From Pyramidobacter sp964604125 (GTDB lineage Bacteria > Synergistota > Synergistia > Synergistales > Dethiosulfovibrionaceae): DNA of 64,000 nucleotides. Position 1 is the first letter of the stretch. Each line of letters opens with the position of its first letter. The DNA lies in the NCBI GenBank assembly GCA_964604125.1, contig CAZRXR010000003.1:6663-70662 (forward strand), written 5' to 3'. Of this stretch, positions 8,675-16,860 are shown piece after piece. Below the pieces are notes generated by a model, which saw only the letters and a list, made by a program, of their open reading frames with translations, was not told the DNA's origin and searched no databases. The position numbers were made by a program, and so were the translations under genes.

Positions 8675-9954
8675 TCGAAACTCTCGGCAAAGATCGTCTG
8701 GAACGCATGATCCGCCGCCGCCGCGACTTCCACCGCTTTCCCGAAAGCGGCTGGCACGAGTTCCGCGCCACATCTCTGATCGCGCGGGCGATGAGCGATC
8801 TCGGCTTTGAGGTGCGCCTGGCCGACGAATTTTTAAAGCCCGAATACATCATGGGCAGAACGGTAGACGTGGCCGAGGAAAAAGCCCGCGCGCTCAGGCA
8901 GGGCGCCGACCCCGTCTGGCTTGACAGGATAAAAGCCTTCACGGGACTCGCCGCGGAACTGAAAACGGGGCGCGAAGGGCCGGTCGTCGCTTTAAGGTTC
9001 GACATCGACTGCGTCGATACCACCGAGACGGACGACCCCGCGCACCCGCCCGCGACGATGAACTTCCGCTCGGAAAACCCGGGCTGGATGCACGCCTGCG
9101 GCCACGACGGGCACATGTCGCTGGGGCTGGCGGTCGCCGAATACGTCGCCGGGCACAGGGACTCTCTGCGCGGCGCGATCCGCTTTCTCTTTCAGCCCGC
9201 CGAGGAGGGTGTGCGCGGCGGGTACGCCATGACGCGGGCGGGGCTTTTGGACGACGTGGATCGTTTCATCGCCGTTCATCTGGGACTTGGTATTCCGACG
9301 GGAACCGTATACGGGGGTACGCGCGGATTCCTCTGCACGACGAAGTTCGACGTGCGTTTCATCGGAAAGGGCGCCCACGCGGGCGGAGAACCAAACCTCG
9401 GCAGGAACGCCCTGCTCGCCGCCGCTTCGGCCGCCTTGAACCTTCACGCGATCGCGCCGCACCGCGACGGCCCGAGCCGGATCAACGTCGGCGTCCTCCG
9501 CGCGGGAGAGGGCCGGAACGTCGTCCCGCCCAACGCGGAGATGAAAGTTGAAACGCGCGGCGCCACCGAGGCGATCCTCGGCTACGTTTACGATCGCGCC
9601 GTTTCCGTCGTCAACGGGGCCGCCGCCATGTACGGGTGCGAAGTCGAGATCGCCAAGCGCGGCGAGTCGAACACGACAACCAGCGACGCCGAACTCAGCG
9701 AGCTGATCCGCGATGTCGCGCGCGACTGCCCGGGCGTCGAACACGCCGAGCTGAATCATCCGATGTCGGGCAGCGACGACGCCTGCTGGATGATGAAGCG
9801 TGTTCAGGAACGCGGCGGCAAGGCGACGTACATCGGCCTCGGCGCGACGACGCGGGCCGGACACCACAACAGCTGTTTCGACTTCGACGAAAGGTGCCTG
9901 CCCATCGGGTATTACGTGATCTGCGGCGCGCTCGAGCGCCTTTCCGGCCGGTAG
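8671..9954 (+). CDS. M20 family amidohydrolase, AbgA-like
   Basis: The 427-residue protein has the M20 zinc motif HACGHDGHMSLGL and FQPAEEG. An extended segment around residues 45-90, then RFDIDCVDTTE and FRSENPGWMHACGH, resemble the aminobenzoyl-glutamate hydrolase A subunit more than plain aminoacylases. In E. coli AbgA pairs with AbgB; here the partner is the immediately upstream M20 gene, whose stop codon it overlaps. A heteromeric enzyme on a folate breakdown product or another N-acyl-glutamate is possible but not shown. Confidence 0.88.
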   Translation: MIETLGKDRLERMIRRRRDFHRFPESGWHEFRATSLIARAMSDLGFEVRLADEFLKPEYIMGRTVDVAEEKARALRQGADPVWLDRIKAFTGLAAELKTGREGPVVALRFDIDCVDTTETDDPAHPPATMNFRSENPGWMHACGHDGHMSLGLAVAEYVAGHRDSLRGAIRFLFQPAEEGVRGGYAMTRAGLLDDVDRFIAVHLGLGIPTGTVYGGTRGFLCTTKFDVRFIGKGAHAGGEPNLGRNALLAAASAALNLHAIAPHRDGPSRINVGVLRAGEGRNVVPPNAEMKVETRGATEAILGYVYDRAVSVVNGAAAMYGCEVEIAKRGESNTTTSDAELSELIRDVARDCPGVEHAELNHPMSGSDDACWMMKRVQERGGKATYIGLGATTRAGHHNSCFDFDERCLPIGYYVICGALERLSGR

Positions 9955-9990
9955 GATCGGCTCGCGCCCCGATTTTTGCGTGACATTTAA

Positions 9991-10024
9991 AAAGCCGCCC
10001 CCGGCGTTCGGGGGCGGCTTTTTC
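9991..10024 (+). terminator. Intrinsic terminator after the M20 pair
   Basis: A GC-rich stem (AAAGCCGCCCCCG with CGGGGGCGGCTTT) is followed by a run of five T. It sits 36 bases after the stop. Confidence 0.9.
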
Positions 10025-10380
10025 GCGCGGCTCGCGGCGGCCGGGACGGGGGGCGCCTCGCGTACCGCCTTTTTGAGCCGGGCGCGGCACGTCTCCCCGC
10101 GAGACTGAAAATTTTCGACGAAAGCGGGGCGGAAAGCGCCCGCCGTGAACGCGCGACAAGCGCTTCCGGCGGCGCCCGGCGCGTTTCGCTCGCGCCGCCG
10201 CTTTGAAACGCCCTCGGCCGGGCCGTCCGGCCGCCTCGTCCGCGCGAGGTTTCCGCCCGCGAAAACGGTGAAACTGTGAAATGGAGAGTGTATACTTTGA
10301 GGTGAAAGTGCTATAATCGTAGATGTTTCGCTTGATGCGCCAAGTTTGGTCAGTTCTGTCTCATCGAAAGGAGTTATCCC
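10025..10380 (+). other. Intergenic region with a promoter at its 3' end
   Basis: About 350 bases without a convincing gene. The first 220 bases are GC-rich with no recognisable product in any frame. The last ~120 bases turn AT-richer and carry the promoter at 10309-10317. Confidence 0.6.
10309..10317 (+). promoter_or_regulatory. Extended -10 promoter
   Basis: TGCTATAAT is a perfect extended -10 element (TGn plus TATAAT) with no good -35. It lies about 64 bases before the SEC-C gene, which has an AAAGGAG ribosome-binding site. Confidence 0.65.
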
Positions 10381-10872
10381 ATGCCACTTTCCCCCTCCGA
10401 ATCCAATCAGGAGCTCGTGCTCGCGTGCATGCCTATCCTCAAAGGCGAGCGCCGCGCCGCGACGGCCGTCGAGCTTATGAAGGCGCGCTACCTCGCCTAC
10501 ACGGTCGGCGACGTCGATTTTATCATCAACAGCCACGACCCCGGGACGCGCGAAAACGTCAGCAAAGAGGCGACGGAGGAATGGTCGCGTTCGGCGCGCT
10601 GGCTGGGGCTGGACATCCGCGGCTGCGCCGGCGGCGGCGTAAACGACACGGAAGGCATCGTCGAGTTTGTCGCCAGTTTCGAGCTGGGCGGCAGGACGAT
10701 CGCCCACCACGAGAAGTCCCTTTTCAGGAAGATCAACGGCGCGTGGTTTTTCGTCGATGGCCAGGTGATCCCCGAAACCTACGTCAGACCCGCGCCGAAG
10801 GTCGGGCGCAACGACCCCTGTCCCTGCGGCAGCGGCAAAAAGTACAAGTTCTGCTGCGGCAGGAACCGCTGA
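10381..10872 (+). CDS. YchJ-like protein with C-terminal SEC-C motif
   Basis: The 163-residue protein ends in a SEC-C zinc motif, VGRNDPCPCGSGKKYKFCCG (141-160), the module also found at the SecA C-terminus. The N-terminal part (ARYLAYTVGDVDFIINSHDP, 37-56) matches the YchJ/NTF2-like fold, but the usual N-terminal second SEC-C copy is absent. Function is unknown; SEC-C modules bind zinc and often ribosomes or SecB. It is 8 bases upstream of the DUF1846 gene and probably co-transcribed. Confidence 0.85.
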   Translation: MPLSPSESNQELVLACMPILKGERRAATAVELMKARYLAYTVGDVDFIINSHDPGTRENVSKEATEEWSRSARWLGLDIRGCAGGGVNDTEGIVEFVASFELGGRTIAHHEKSLFRKINGAWFFVDGQVIPETYVRPAPKVGRNDPCPCGSGKKYKFCCGRNR

Positions 10873-10880
10873 AGCCGCGA

Positions 10881-12398
10881 ATGCCTTTCAAGATCGGGTT
10901 CGACAACGAACGGTACCTCGGCGAGCAGACCGCCGCGATCATGGAGCGCGTCCGGCGCAGCGGCGAGAAACTCTACCTTGAATTCGGCGGAAAACTGATC
11001 TTCGACCAACACGCGGCCCGCTGTCTCCCCGGCTTCGATCCCAACGTGAAGACGCGGCTTCTGCGGATGTTCCGCGATCGGGCGGAGGTGATAATCTGCC
11101 TCTACGCGGGCGACGTGGAGCGGAAGAAAATACGGGCCGACTTCGGCACAACCTACGATTCCGAGGTTTTGCGCCTGCTGGACGAGTTTTCTTCGATGGG
11201 TCTGAAAGTTTCGGGCGTCGTCATCACGCGCTTTGAAGGACAGCCGGCGGTTCAGAATTTCCGCCGCCGTCTCGAAAACAGGGGCGTGCCCGTTTTTACG
11301 CACCGCGCCACGAAAGGGTACCCCGCCGACGTTGACACGATCGTCAGCGAGGACGGGTACGGCCGCAACGACTATATCCCCACGTCGAAGCCCGTCGTCG
11401 TCGTCACGGCCCCCGGGCCGGGAAGCGGCAAGCTCGCCACCTGTCTGTCGCAGATCTATCACGACTTCCGCCGCGGTGTCCGCGCCGGTTACGCGAAGTA
11501 CGAGAGTTTTCCCGTGTGGAACCTGCCGCTCTCCCACCCGCTCAACCGCGCCTACGAGGCGGCGACGGCCGATCTCGGCGATGTCAACCTGATTGACCAT
11601 TTCCATCTCGAAGCCTACGACGAGAGAACCGTCAACTACAACCGCGACCTTGAAGCGTTCCCGATCCTCAGACGCATTCTCGAGCGCATCACCGGCTCCG
11701 ACGCCGGGTACAGATCCCCCACCGACATGGGGGTCAACCGCATCGCCCTCGGCATCGTGGACGACGCCGTCGTTCGCGAGGCGTCGTGTCAGGAGGTCAT
11801 CCGCCGCTATTTCAGGGTTTCGTGCGAGGCCGCTCTCGGACAGTGCGACGCGATCTGCGCCCAGAGGGTCGCGCTGATCATGAAGGAACTCGACCTCGTT
11901 CCCGAGCGCCGGCGCGTCGTCGTGCCCGCGCGCGAGGCCGTCAGCGAAGGGAGGGCGCGCGGCAAAGGCGACGGGGGCGTTTTCACCGGCGCCGCCATCG
12001 AGCTGCCGGACGGGACGATCGTCACGGGGAAGAACTCGCCGCTCCTCCATTCGGCGGCGAGCGTTGTGCTCAACGCCGCCAAAGTCCTCGCCGACATTCC
12101 CGACGCGATCGACCTTCTGCCGGCCAATATCCTGCGCTCGCTCGCGCGCTTTAAAAAAGAAATCGTCGGCGAAAACAGGCTCGCGCTCACGCTGGAGGAG
12201 ACACTGCTCGCTCTCAGCATCAGCGCCGCCTCGAATCCGGCCGCGGCCGCCGCGGTCGATCGCCTCATCGGCCTGCGCGGCTGCGAGTGTCACATGTCCC
12301 ACATCGCCGCCCCCGGCGACGAGGGCGGTTTCAGAAAGCTCGGCGTCAACCTGACCTGCGATCCGTCTTTTTCCGGCAAAAGCCTTTTCGACGCCTGA
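10881..12398 (+). CDS. DUF1846 family protein
   Basis: The 505-residue protein matches DUF1846 (UPF0371) in length and features: MPFKIGFDNERYL at the start, VVVTAPGPGSGKLATCLSQ in the middle (a glycine-rich nucleotide-binding-like loop), and a C-terminal segment with RGCECHMSHI. Structures exist for the family but the function is not settled. The start at 10881 follows the SEC-C gene stop by 8 bases with no strong ribosome-binding site, suggesting coupling. Confidence 0.9.
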   Translation: MPFKIGFDNERYLGEQTAAIMERVRRSGEKLYLEFGGKLIFDQHAARCLPGFDPNVKTRLLRMFRDRAEVIICLYAGDVERKKIRADFGTTYDSEVLRLLDEFSSMGLKVSGVVITRFEGQPAVQNFRRRLENRGVPVFTHRATKGYPADVDTIVSEDGYGRNDYIPTSKPVVVVTAPGPGSGKLATCLSQIYHDFRRGVRAGYAKYESFPVWNLPLSHPLNRAYEAATADLGDVNLIDHFHLEAYDERTVNYNRDLEAFPILRRILERITGSDAGYRSPTDMGVNRIALGIVDDAVVREASCQEVIRRYFRVSCEAALGQCDAICAQRVALIMKELDLVPERRRVVVPAREAVSEGRARGKGDGGVFTGAAIELPDGTIVTGKNSPLLHSAASVVLNAAKVLADIPDAIDLLPANILRSLARFKKEIVGENRLALTLEETLLALSISAASNPAAAAAVDRLIGLRGCECHMSHIAAPGDEGGFRKLGVNLTCDPSFSGKSLFDA

Positions 12399-12438
12399 TC
12401 CGCGATGGCTGTCGAGCGTGCCGAAGGAGTGAAAATAG

Positions 12439-12969
12439 GTGTGTAAAAGCGCGAAATGCCTGTTTTGCGCGTTATGCGCGGCGCTCGTCTTTTCGTCCGC
12501 CGCCGGCGGAGCGGAAACGGACGCCCGCGCGCCTTCTTCTTCCGCGTACGCGCCCCGCGCGGGAGACGCGCGTTCCCGCGTGTATGATTTCGAGGGCGTC
12601 GGCCGCAGGGACGGCGTTCTGGAGACGGGCTTTGAGCGCAAGACGCCCGAAACGCCCGATCTGGACGAGAAAGACGGCGACGGGATCGTGCTGTCACGGG
12701 GGATGCGGAAATTCGCCGAGGGCGCCGGCAAGGCCATCAAGAACATCAACGAGGCGGCGCTCAGCGTCGTAAGCAAGCCACTGGGACTTCTGGGGCTGGA
12801 GGCGGAAAGCGCCAAACTGCGGCCGGTTGACGGCGGCGTCGGGTTGGGCGTGTCGATCAAACTGGACAAAAAGAAAAAGGACGCCGCGAAAAAGTCCGGC
12901 GAAGACGGCGACGACAGCCGCGAACTTTACGACCTGCTCAGGCCCGACGACAGCCGGGGCCGTATGTGA
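12439..12969 (+). CDS. Secreted protein of unknown function
   Basis: GTG start with AAGGAG upstream. Residues 1-25 are a Cys-containing signal peptide (hydrophobic core AKCLFCALCAALVFSSAAGG) with a plausible cleavage after AGGAE. The mature part is hydrophilic and partly disordered, with a small apolar stretch (SKPLGLLGLE) and a Lys-rich KKKKD segment; no domain is recognised. The stop overlaps the start of a 59-residue membrane protein (GTGA), so they are likely translated together. Confidence 0.75.
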   Translation: MCKSAKCLFCALCAALVFSSAAGGAETDARAPSSSAYAPRAGDARSRVYDFEGVGRRDGVLETGFERKTPETPDLDEKDGDGIVLSRGMRKFAEGAGKAIKNINEAALSVVSKPLGLLGLEAESAKLRPVDGGVGLGVSIKLDKKKKDAAKKSGEDGDDSRELYDLLRPDDSRGRM

Positions 12970-13145
12970 ACGTGACAGGCTTTCCGACTGCCGCGCTGTT
13001 TTCCGTCTGCCTGTGCGCTTTGGCGAGTCTGTGCGCTTTGGCGAGTTTCCTCAGAGCGCTTGTTTTCGCGCGGTCGGGCCGATGGGGAAAGTCGGTTCTC
13101 TGGTTCGTGGCCGGGAGCGCGCTCCTCGCGGCGGCTTTTGTCTGA
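12966..13145 (+). CDS. Small membrane protein (59 residues)
   Basis: GTG start overlaps the upstream stop by 4 bases, and the frame stays open to TGA at 13143. Predicted topology is two membrane helices, FPTAALFSVCLCALASLCAL and SVLWFVAGSALLAAAFV, joined by a basic loop (FARSGRWGK), so both ends likely face outward. The first helix contains a tandem CALASLCALASF repeat. Function unknown. Confidence 0.6.
   Translation: MNVTGFPTAALFSVCLCALASLCALASFLRALVFARSGRWGKSVLWFVAGSALLAAAFV
13012..13047 (+). repeat. 18-bp tandem duplication inside a membrane helix
   Basis: Two adjacent 18-base copies (13012-13029 and 13030-13047) differ only at the last base. In frame they encode six residues twice (CALASL, CALASF). 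Confidence 0.9.
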
Positions 13146-13225
13146 TCCCGCGCCCGCTTTCCGGGAACGTCCCGCGCCACGGAAAAAATTCGAAAGACAT
13201 ACTGAAACAAGGAGCCGTGATAACG

Positions 13226-13396
13226 ATGTCCGCCTCACAAATAGCGCCGTATGTGCTTTACGCCTGCGGTTTCGCGTTCTTCGGCCTCGGCGTCGCGTTC
13301 AAGCGCGCCGGGCGTCCCGGGAAAGCCTGCTTTGACTTTATCTGCGGGGCCTCTCTGCTGATCGTGGCCCACTACGTCGCTTCGGAACTTCATTGA
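13226..13396 (+). CDS. Small two-helix membrane protein (56 residues)
   Basis: ATG at 13226 with AAGGAG 11 bases upstream. The product has two hydrophobic helices, IAPYVLYACGFAFFGLGVAF and FICGASLLIVAHYVA, separated by a basic loop (KRAGRPGK), the same layout as the small protein upstream. It is followed at once by a terminator, so it ends the transcript. Not recognised. Confidence 0.65.
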   Translation: MSASQIAPYVLYACGFAFFGLGVAFKRAGRPGKACFDFICGASLLIVAHYVASELH

Positions 13397-13403
13397 ACTC
13401 CGG

Positions 13404-13436
13404 GAGCGCGTCCGCAAGCCGGGCGCGCTCTTTTTT
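13404..13436 (+). terminator. Intrinsic terminator
   Basis: GAGCGCG (13404-13410) pairs with CGCGCTC (13424-13430), followed by six T. It separates the small-protein genes from typA. Confidence 0.85.
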
Positions 13437-13459
13437 GTTTAAAGGCGCGTATTTTTCCC

Positions 13460-13488
13460 TTGTGCTTTGAGAAAATTTGCTGTAGTAT
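13460..13488 (+). promoter_or_regulatory. Candidate promoter of typA
   Basis: TTGTGC, 17-base spacer, TAGTAT; ends 62 bases before the typA ATG. Confidence 0.6.
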
Positions 13489-13550
13489 TCATTTTTTGAA
13501 AGAGCGTCGGTAAAAAAACATATTCAGTTCGTGCTGTAAGGAGACTCCGT

Positions 13551-15428
13551 ATGTATTCAGTTGACAAAATCAGGAATCTGGCGATCGTGGCTCACATCGA
13601 TCACGGCAAGACGACGCTGATTGACTCGATCTTCCGCGGCGCGCACACCTTCCGCGAGAACGCGCAGGTCGTCGAGCGCGTCATGGACAGCGGCGAACTC
13701 GAGCGCGAGCGCGGCATCACGATCACTTCCAAGCACTGCACCGTCGAATGGAAAGGGTATCTGATCAACATCATCGACACGCCGGGGCACGCCGACTTTT
13801 CGGGCGAGGTCGAGCGTGTGCTTTCGATGGTAGACAGCGTGCTTCTGCTCGTCGATGCCAACGAGGGGCCTATGCCGCAGACGCGCTATGTCCTGTCGCG
13901 GGCGCTGGCGATGGGGCTGCGGCCGATCGTGATCATCAACAAGGTGGACAGGCCGTCGGCCACGCCCTACGTGGCCTTGGAGAAGACGTTCGATCTGTTC
14001 ATCGAGCTGGGAGCGACGGACGAGCAGGCGGACTTCCCCGTCCTCTACGGTTCGGGTCTGGCGGGATGGCTAGTCGCCGATCTCGACAGGGATCCGCGCG
14101 AGGGAATGGACGCGCTGTTCAAGACGATTATCGACCGCGTCCCGCCCCCTCCCTCCAACTCCGACAAGCCGTTTTTGATGCAGGTCAGCACGCTGGCATG
14201 GAACGACTACGTGGGCCAGATAGGCTGCGGGCGCGTCGTGTCCGGCAGGCTCCGCGCGAACGATTATTTTATCCACAGTTCGACGCGCTGGAAAGACGAG
14301 AACAAGCGGGAAGACGGCTGGGAAACCGTTTCCGCGAACCGCGAAAAGGCGGCGCACCTGTGGGTCACGCGCGGGCTTGACCGCGTGGAAGTCGGCGAGG
14401 TGTTCGCCGGCGACATCGCCTGGCTTTCCGGCCCCAAGACGATTCGGATCGGCGACACGATGGCCTCGGAGGAACTTGGCGGCGAGACGCTGCCCCCGCT
14501 CGACATCGAGGAGCCGACGGTCTCCATGTTCTTCCTGGTCAACAACAGCCCGTTCGCGGGCCGCGACGGTACGCCGCTGACGCTGCGCCAGCTGAAATCG
14601 CGCCTCGATCGCGAGTGCCAGACGAACGTCGCGCTGCGCGTCGAGGACCTCGGCCGCCCCGACGGGCTGAAGGTCTCGGGCCGCGGCGAACTGCAGATGG
14701 CCATCCTCATCGAGCAGATGATCCGCGAAGGCTCCGAGCTGTGCGTCTCGCGCCCCGAAGTCATCACGAAGACCGACGAATCCGGCCACCTTCTCGAGCC
14801 GATGGAACAGCTGATCGTCGATGTTCCCGAGGCGTATCAGGGCGTCGTCATCGAAAAGCTGGCCGCCCGCAAGGCCGAGATGTCCGGCATGAACAACCTC
14901 TCCGCGGGCGTCGTGAGGATGGAGTTTGACATTCCCACGCGCGGCCTGCTGGGCTACCGCAACACGTTCCTGACCGACACGCGCGGGCTGGGCATCATGT
15001 CCTCGCGTTTTCGCGGGTACGACCTGTGGCGCGGCGAGGTGGTCAGCCGCAACCGCGGCTCGATGGTCAGCATGGACACGGGCGCCGCGACGAGCTACCA
15101 GCTGGAGAACCTTCAGGAGCGCGGCACGCTTTTCATCAGCCCGGGTACGGAAGTGTACGCTGGGCAGGTGGTCGGCGAACATTCGCGTCCCAACGACATT
15201 CCCTGCAACCCCACGAAGAAAAAGGCCATGACGAACTACCGCTCCTCCACCAAGGAACTGGCGACGCACCTCGACGTGCCGCGCCCCGTCATTCTCGACA
15301 GGGCGATCGAGTGGATCGCCGACGACGAGCTTGTCGAGGCGACGCCCAAAGAGATCCGCATCCGCAAGGCCATCCTCGACATGACGGAGCGCAAAAAGGC
15401 CGAAAAACAGCTGAAGATGGAAAGCTGA
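13551..15428 (+). CDS. typA: Ribosome-associated GTPase TypA/BipA
   Basis: Translational GTPase that binds 70S ribosomes and assists large-subunit assembly and stress adaptation. The 625-residue protein has all G motifs: AHIDHGKTTLID (G1), RERGITITSKH (G2), DTPGHADF (G3) and NKVD (G4), then the EF-G-like domains and the BipA C-terminal domain (GLLGYRNTFLTDT). Length and order are typical. A good Shine-Dalgarno (AAGGAG) precedes ATG 13551. Confidence 0.97.
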   Translation: MYSVDKIRNLAIVAHIDHGKTTLIDSIFRGAHTFRENAQVVERVMDSGELERERGITITSKHCTVEWKGYLINIIDTPGHADFSGEVERVLSMVDSVLLLVDANEGPMPQTRYVLSRALAMGLRPIVIINKVDRPSATPYVALEKTFDLFIELGATDEQADFPVLYGSGLAGWLVADLDRDPREGMDALFKTIIDRVPPPPSNSDKPFLMQVSTLAWNDYVGQIGCGRVVSGRLRANDYFIHSSTRWKDENKREDGWETVSANREKAAHLWVTRGLDRVEVGEVFAGDIAWLSGPKTIRIGDTMASEELGGETLPPLDIEEPTVSMFFLVNNSPFAGRDGTPLTLRQLKSRLDRECQTNVALRVEDLGRPDGLKVSGRGELQMAILIEQMIREGSELCVSRPEVITKTDESGHLLEPMEQLIVDVPEAYQGVVIEKLAARKAEMSGMNNLSAGVVRMEFDIPTRGLLGYRNTFLTDTRGLGIMSSRFRGYDLWRGEVVSRNRGSMVSMDTGAATSYQLENLQERGTLFISPGTEVYAGQVVGEHSRPNDIPCNPTKKKAMTNYRSSTKELATHLDVPRPVILDRAIEWIADDELVEATPKEIRIRKAILDMTERKKAEKQLKMES

Positions 15429-15454
15429 TCCCCCAAACGAAGGAGTCTTCCCCC

Positions 15455-16447
15455 ATGAGCAAAATCTCCGTATTCGGCGCGGGCACGTGGGGCACCGCGC
15501 TCTCCCAGAGCCTCGCGCGCAACGGTCACGACGTGCTCGTCTGGTGCTTTGAGAAGGATCTGGCCCCCGCCATCAACGCGCGGCACTACAATCCCGTCTA
15601 CCTTCCCGAGTTCGAGTTGTCGCCTCGTGTCGCGGCGACGGAGTCGATCGAGGAGGCGGCGCGGTATGCCGATTACTGGCTGTTCGTCACTCCCACACAG
15701 TTTGTCAGGGCCACGCTGCGCCGACTGATCCCGCTACACACGCCCCGCGTGCGGATCGCCAACGCGGCGAAGGGAGTCGAGATCAGTTCTCTCAAACTCG
15801 TCAGTCAAATCGTCGAAGAAGCGTTACCGGGCGCGTCGTATACGGCCCTTTCGGGGCCAAGCCACGCGGAAGAAGTCATACGGAACCTGCCGCTCGCGAT
15901 CGTGAGCGCGTCGCGAGACGAAGATTCCGCCCGGCTGTGGCAGGAACTCCTCAACCGCGAGGCCTTCCGCGTCTACACAAGCTCCGACGTGGTCGGCGTT
16001 GAAACGGGCGGCGCCGTGAAAAACGTCGTCGCGATCGCCGCCGGCATGCTGCGCAGCATGGAGATGGGCGACAACGCGACGGCGGCGATGGTCACGCGCG
16101 GGCTTTCCGAGATCGTCAGGCTCGGCATCGCCCTGGGCGGGCGGCCGCTGACGTTCTCCGGCCTGGCGGGGGTCGGCGATCTGATGGTCACAGCCTACAG
16201 CCGCCATTCGCGCAATTTCCGTCTGGGGGAGATGCTCGGACGCGGCAGGACGCTCGACGAGGCCGCAAAGGCGCTCGGGCAGGTGGCCGAAGGCATCTAC
16301 ACCGTCAAGGCGGTCAAAGAACTGTCGGAAAAGCTTTCCGTCGATATGCCGATCTCGAACGCCGTGTACCAGATCCTCTACGGCGGCTGGTCGGTGAACG
16401 ACGCCGCGAGGGCCCTACTCTCGCGCGCTCCGAAACCCGAGCAGTGA
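15455..16447 (+). CDS. gpsA: Glycerol-3-phosphate dehydrogenase [NAD(P)+]
   Basis: Reduces dihydroxyacetone phosphate to sn-glycerol-3-phosphate, the first step of phospholipid synthesis. In 330 residues: Rossmann motif GAGTWGTALSQ (8-18), NAAKGVE, GPSHAEEV, and the catalytic Lys segment GGAVKNVVAIAAGM. The start at 15455 has AGGAG upstream; longer readings run into typA. It is 26 bases after typA. Confidence 0.96.
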   Translation: MSKISVFGAGTWGTALSQSLARNGHDVLVWCFEKDLAPAINARHYNPVYLPEFELSPRVAATESIEEAARYADYWLFVTPTQFVRATLRRLIPLHTPRVRIANAAKGVEISSLKLVSQIVEEALPGASYTALSGPSHAEEVIRNLPLAIVSASRDEDSARLWQELLNREAFRVYTSSDVVGVETGGAVKNVVAIAAGMLRSMEMGDNATAAMVTRGLSEIVRLGIALGGRPLTFSGLAGVGDLMVTAYSRHSRNFRLGEMLGRGRTLDEAAKALGQVAEGIYTVKAVKELSEKLSVDMPISNAVYQILYGGWSVNDAARALLSRAPKPEQ

Positions 16448-16551
16448 GACGGCGCAAGTTTGTCGTGACTAAACAATAAAATAACACTTGCGTAATCGCG
16501 CCACTTATAGTAAACTTCATTCGTAGCACAAATATCGAGGAGGTGTTTTTC

Positions 16552-16722
16552 ATGGCGGCTAAGGTAAATGCGGACGTGTGCGTGGGCTGCGGCGCCTGCG
16601 AGGGCGCGTGCCCCGTCAGCGCCATTTCGATCGCGGACGGCAAGTCGGTCGTGGACGAGGGCGCGTGCGTCGAGTGCGGAACCTGTGTCAGCGCCTGCCC
16701 TGTCGAGGCGATTTCCATCTAA
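16552..16722 (+). CDS. 2[4Fe-4S] ferredoxin (56 residues)
   Basis: Small bacterial ferredoxin with two Cys motifs, CVGCGACEGACP (10-21) and CVECGTCVSACP (39-50), the clostridial-type pattern that binds two [4Fe-4S] clusters. It is a soluble low-potential electron carrier, expected in an anaerobe that oxidises 2-oxoacids. A strong GAGGAGG ribosome-binding site lies just upstream and a terminator 10 bases after the stop, so it is probably transcribed alone. Confidence 0.95.
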   Translation: MAAKVNADVCVGCGACEGACPVSAISIADGKSVVDEGACVECGTCVSACPVEAISI

Positions 16723-16731
16723 GCTCCGCAA

Positions 16732-16764
16732 AAAGCCGCTCTCCGGGGGGAGAGCGGCTTTATT
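16732..16764. terminator. Bidirectional terminator between ferredoxin and the DUF255 gene
   Basis: AAAGCCGCTCT pairs with AGAGCGGCTTT; A-run on the left and T-rich right flank. The two flanking genes converge. Confidence 0.85.
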
Positions 16765-16784
16765 ATTCTATTCTGACTTCACAG

Positions 16785-16837
16785 CGCGAAGAAAGCGCCG
16801 GACAGCGGGAGTGCCGCCGTTCGGCGCTTTCTTCGCG
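16785..16837. repeat. 16-bp perfect inverted repeat
   Basis: Arms 16785-16800 and 16822-16837 are exact complements with a 21-base loop. It lies directly after the terminator and before the stop of the minus-strand gene; no clear T-run on either side. Confidence 0.75.
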
Positions 16838-16860
16838 TTTCGGGAACTCTTTCGTTTGGA

